Shown here piece after piece: positions 61,517 through 64,000 of a DNA stretch of 64,000 bases. The notes beneath the pieces are model-generated. The model did no database searches. It was given only the letters and a program-made list of their open reading frames with translations, and was not told where the DNA came from. The stretch covers positions 124,001 through 188,000 of the forward strand of contig JAHDGU010000009.1 of assembly GCA_020627535.1 (NCBI GenBank). Reading direction: 5' to 3'. Made by a program: the position numbers and the translations under genes. Within the stretch, counting starts at the first letter, position 1; every line of letters starts with the position of its first letter. Origin of the DNA: Saprospiraceae bacterium (lineage in GTDB: Bacteria > Bacteroidota > Bacteroidia > Chitinophagales > Saprospiraceae).

Positions 61517-62674
61517 ATGGCAGAGATCGACATGTACCCGGCACTAGAGCAATTGCAGCGGCAATATGACGAGGGACGTCTAGCCCATACCCTGCTCATC
61601 CATGGCAAACCTGGGTGGGGCACGCTGGATTGTGCGATGCGCTTGTCTAGCTATATTTTGGCGAAAGCCAAGGCCCAAAACTCTCTATTTGGCGGAAGCC
61701 CAGAACCTGCGTCACAAGAGATCATCTGGGAGCATCCTGATTTGCATTTCTCCTTCCCATTCATCAATACGAGCTCACAAGGTGGCTCCATCAGCGACGA
61801 TTTTTTGATGACATGGAAGAGCTACATCAAGGAGCATATCTTCAGTACGGATCTTGACTGGTTGCACCACCTCTCAGGAGAACTAAGTGGAGAGCGAAAA
61901 AATCCCAAGGGAAATATCAACAAGGCCGAGTGCAACAATATCTTGTCGAAATTGAGCCTCAAGGCATTTGGTGAAAACCCCAAGATCCTGATCATCTGGT
62001 ATCCGGAGTATCTCGCCAAAGAAGGGAATCGATTGCTCAAGACGCTGGAAGAGCCTTCGGATGATACTTACATCATCCTTGTGGCCTCGTCGACGCAGCA
62101 GATTCTTGGCACGATCCTTTCGCGATGTCAATCTGTGCAGATGCAGCCATTGACAGATGAAAAGATCTCGGTAAGCTTGGCAGACAAGGTGTCGGGTATG
62201 ACTACTGAGCGCAAGACGGAGATCTTGCGGAGGTCACAAGGTGATCTTGGACGAGCACTCGAGCTAGCACAAGATCCAGAGTCCCAAGGCAGTGCAACAG
62301 TCTTGGCATGGCTGAGGTATTGCTACCAAAATCGGGCAGCAGAGCTTTGGTCCTTTGCAGAGGACTTTGCACGCATGTCCAAGGACGGCCAAGTACAGTG
62401 GCTAGAGTCCGCCCTCTTTTTCTTGCAGCAGATGCACCGCTATCATCTCGATCCATCATACCAGTTGCTGATGGGTGCAGAAGATGCCAGTGCAGCGCAG
62501 AAAATGAGCAAGATCGTGAGTGTCACCATCATCGATGAGATGTCGCGGATCTTGGAAGAGAGTATCCGTCAGATCAGAGGTAATATCAATGCCAAGATCA
62601 TGATGACGGACAATTCACTATTGATTCACGAGGTACTGCGCACTGGTAGCGTGCCTGCATATGCATATACATAA
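61517..62674 (+). CDS. holB: DNA polymerase III delta-prime subunit
   Basis: 385 residues. Clamp-loader subunit: HTLLIHGKPGWGTLDCAMRL at the N-terminus is the P-loop place, but without the GK[ST] lysine, as in delta-prime, which does not bind ATP. The sensor and SRC region is TILSRCQSVQMQPL with NRLLKTLEEPSDDTYIILVA. C-terminal collar domain from about 250. ATG 61517 used; M6 is possible. It carries two motif copies 17 bases apart (61656 and 61687). Followed 6 bp later by ricT, a widely conserved order. Confidence 0.88.
   Translation: MAEIDMYPALEQLQRQYDEGRLAHTLLIHGKPGWGTLDCAMRLSSYILAKAKAQNSLFGGSPEPASQEIIWEHPDLHFSFPFINTSSQGGSISDDFLMTWKSYIKEHIFSTDLDWLHHLSGELSGERKNPKGNINKAECNNILSKLSLKAFGENPKILIIWYPEYLAKEGNRLLKTLEEPSDDTYIILVASSTQQILGTILSRCQSVQMQPLTDEKISVSLADKVSGMTTERKTEILRRSQGDLGRALELAQDPESQGSATVLAWLRYCYQNRAAELWSFAEDFARMSKDGQVQWLESALFFLQQMHRYHLDPSYQLLMGAEDASAAQKMSKIVSVTIIDEMSRILEESIRQIRGNINAKIMMTDNSLLIHEVLRTGSVPAYAYT
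61656..61669 (+). repeat. TTTTGGCGAAAGCC copy 1 in holB
   Basis: Exact copy, sense, encoding ILAKAK. Confidence 0.8.
61687..61700 (+). repeat. ATTTGGCGGAAGCC copy 2 in holB
   Basis: GGAA-loop form 17 bases after copy 1, same strand but read in a different frame (LFGGSP). Confidence 0.75.
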
Positions 62675-62680
62675 AGGACT

Positions 62681-64000
62681 ATGGGATGTGGAACATGTGG
62701 CAGTGGAGGATGCTCCCCAGCGGGATGCGGTGACAATGGTCACTGCGCTACCGGAAGCTGCAATAAAAGAAATACCTACGACTGGCTCTCGAGCCTCGAT
62801 CTAGGAGACTCGGTGTCGTCCAATCTGGTAGAGATCAGCTTCAAGGCTGGAGCTCGCAAAGACTTCTACGAAAATGATACCAATATCAACTTTGACAAAG
62901 GCGATCTGGTCGCTGTAGAGTCCAAGAATGGCTATGATGTAGGACAGATCTCGCTCTCTGGAGAGCTGGTCAAAGCGCAGATGAAGAAGAAGCGCTTTCG
63001 GCAGGGATCGGTCTTGCCAAAAGTGCTGCGCCGAGCGCATACCAAGGATATCGAGCGACTCAAAGAAGCGCGCTCTCGCGAAAAAGAGACACTGATCAGA
63101 GGGCGAGCCATCATCAAGACACTTGATATGGATATGAAGCTTGGTGAAGTGGAGTATCAAGGTGATCAGAGGAAATGTACCTTCTACTACACAGCAGAGG
63201 GGCGCGTAGACTTCCGTGAACTGGTGCGCGTGCTCGCTAAGGAATTTAAAGTGAAAATCGAGATGCGGCAGATCGGGGCGCGACAAGAGTCGGCGATGAT
63301 CGGTGGACTTGGATCTTGTGGGAGAGAGCTTTGCTGCTCGACCTGGCTGAGTGACTTCAAATCGGTCAGTACCGCCGCAGCGAGATTTCAGAATCTTGCC
63401 ATCAATCAGGCAAAGCTCAGTGGACAGTGCGGTCGACTCAAGTGTTGCCTCAACTATGAGCTGGACACCTACCTCGATGCACTCAAAGATTTCCCTAAGA
63501 AAGCTGACTATCTCCACAGTGAAGAAGGGAAGAGCGTACTCATCAAGACAGATATCTTCAAGCGGATCTTGTACTACAGTATCCCTTCAGCGAGAGGTCG
63601 TAATCAGATTGTAGCGGTCCCACTTGAGCGAGTGAAAGAGGTCATCGAGATGAACAAAGCAGGTGAGAAACCAGATAAGATTGTCGATAAGCATCTCCTT
63701 TTGGCGGAAGCCAAGTCAGAAGAAATAGAATTTGCAGATGTCACTGGAGAGATCGATCTACCAGCTGAGAAAAGACGTAAGCGCAACAATCGACGAAGAA
63801 AAGGCAAGCGATCAGGAGGCAAGGGGCAGGGCAATGTCCAGAATAGAGGACAGGGCCAAGGGAGTGGAAAGCAATCTCGTGGACGCAAACCCAAGTCTGG
63901 TCAAGCCAAAAGTGGCGGAGCGCCAAATGACGGTGATAAGAAGACCCAAGAGGGCAATAAGCAATCAAGAGGAAAATCCAACAATCGCCGAAGAAACAAT
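62681..64000 (+). CDS. ricT: PSP1-domain protein RicT, C-terminus cut off
   Basis: 440 residues visible, no stop before the window end. N-terminus is Cys-rich: MGCGTCGSGGCSPAGCG and CATGSCNKRNTYDWL. The PSP1 domain (about 50-260) ends with SGQCGRLKCCLNYELDTYLD, the conserved Cys cluster; CGRELCCSTWL is another. RicT with RicA and RicF forms an iron-sulfur complex acting on RNase Y in Bacillus; in Bacteroidota the role is not known. The C-terminal tail beyond 350 is a basic Lys/Arg/Gly/Gln repeat-rich extension. Gene order holB-ricT is conserved across bacteria. Confidence 0.9.
   Translation, partial: MGCGTCGSGGCSPAGCGDNGHCATGSCNKRNTYDWLSSLDLGDSVSSNLVEISFKAGARKDFYENDTNINFDKGDLVAVESKNGYDVGQISLSGELVKAQMKKKRFRQGSVLPKVLRRAHTKDIERLKEARSREKETLIRGRAIIKTLDMDMKLGEVEYQGDQRKCTFYYTAEGRVDFRELVRVLAKEFKVKIEMRQIGARQESAMIGGLGSCGRELCCSTWLSDFKSVSTAAARFQNLAINQAKLSGQCGRLKCCLNYELDTYLDALKDFPKKADYLHSEEGKSVLIKTDIFKRILYYSIPSARGRNQIVAVPLERVKEVIEMNKAGEKPDKIVDKHLLLAEAKSEEIEFADVTGEIDLPAEKRRKRNNRRRKGKRSGGKGQGNVQNRGQGQGSGKQSRGRKPKSGQAKSGGAPNDGDKKTQEGNKQSRGKSNNRRRNN
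63699..63712 (+). repeat. TTTTGGCGGAAGCC copy in ricT
   Basis: Sense, encoding LLAEAK just before the basic tail. Confidence 0.8.

Noticed and set aside
5078-63712. Chi-like or KOPS-like polar motif
   Set aside because: The 15 core copies are split 7 to 8 between strands, without the strand bias such signals require over a 64-kb stretch.
5078-63712. Shared protein motif explaining the 14-mer
   Set aside because: Copies are read in different frames and both strands, giving LAKA, AFAK, LAEA, FGGS in unrelated folds.

Overview
The window is about 64 kb of a chromosome from a member of the Bacteroidota, probably a Saprospiria/Lewinellaceae-type marine or environmental bacterium. The lineage call is an inference. 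It rests on a complete Bat (aerotolerance) operon with MoxR and DUF58, DUF5916, DUF4856 and imelysin lipoproteins, TonB receptors, a C-terminal domain of the type IX secretion type, an ATP synthase cluster ordered atpB-E-F-H-A-G without atpD/atpC, a GH3-like protein, almost no Shine-Dalgarno sequences, and promoters of the Bacteroidota form TTG/TTTG plus TAnnTTTG. No rRNA, tRNA or CRISPR was found.

Layout: 1-1262 is a truncated aldehyde dehydrogenase. 1347-5987 is a tightly overlapped four-gene operon (DUF5916, DUF3291, LEA-like lipoprotein, GT22-like mannosyltransferase). 5984-9329 holds an envelope protein, a sodium/solute symporter and a methyltransferase. 9340-20139 is an iron/metal region: a DtxR-type repressor, a TonB-receptor remnant, an AT-rich gap, a di-haem cytochrome c peroxidase lipoprotein, a D-threonine-aldolase-like enzyme, then an operon of DUF4856 lipoprotein, imelysin, a vitamin-K-dependent-carboxylase-like HTTM protein and a FecA-like TonB receptor. 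20185-22532 holds a DUF922-like lipoprotein and an O-antigen-ligase-like membrane protein.

22508-36117 (minus) is one nearly gap-free run of 13 genes: moxR, DUF58, a Bat-associated protein, batA, batB, batC, a mini-batD, batD, a GH3-like gene, a small unknown gene, thrB, thrC and an ABC-F ATPase. 36172-41990 holds a secreted unknown, a DinB-like protein, asnS, a DUF4198 protein and a secreted protein with an S74 intramolecular chaperone. 42024-44784 is a LytS/LytTR two-component pair. 44910-50107 is the ATP synthase cluster. 50391-54969 holds a DUF4143 ATPase behind four tandem palindromes, a sugar nucleotidyltransferase and two secreted proteins. 54991-59249 (minus) holds a T9SS-tailed protein and a polyferredoxin/FAD-oxidoreductase pair. 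59364-60760 is a repeat region enclosing a parDE toxin-antitoxin pair. 60825-64000 holds queD, holB and a truncated ricT/PSP1 gene.

The strongest unexplained signal is a short, strand-balanced motif, TTTTGGCGRAAGCC (15 copies, all inside genes and used in more than one reading frame), with related T-run plus GNRA-loop mini-hairpins whose stems differ but stay complementary. It looks like a DNA-level signal of unknown purpose. Second are four 26-bp palindromes at an exact 32-bp period ending directly at the start codon of the DUF4143 ATPase. Third is the carboxylase-like protein inside the iron-uptake operon.
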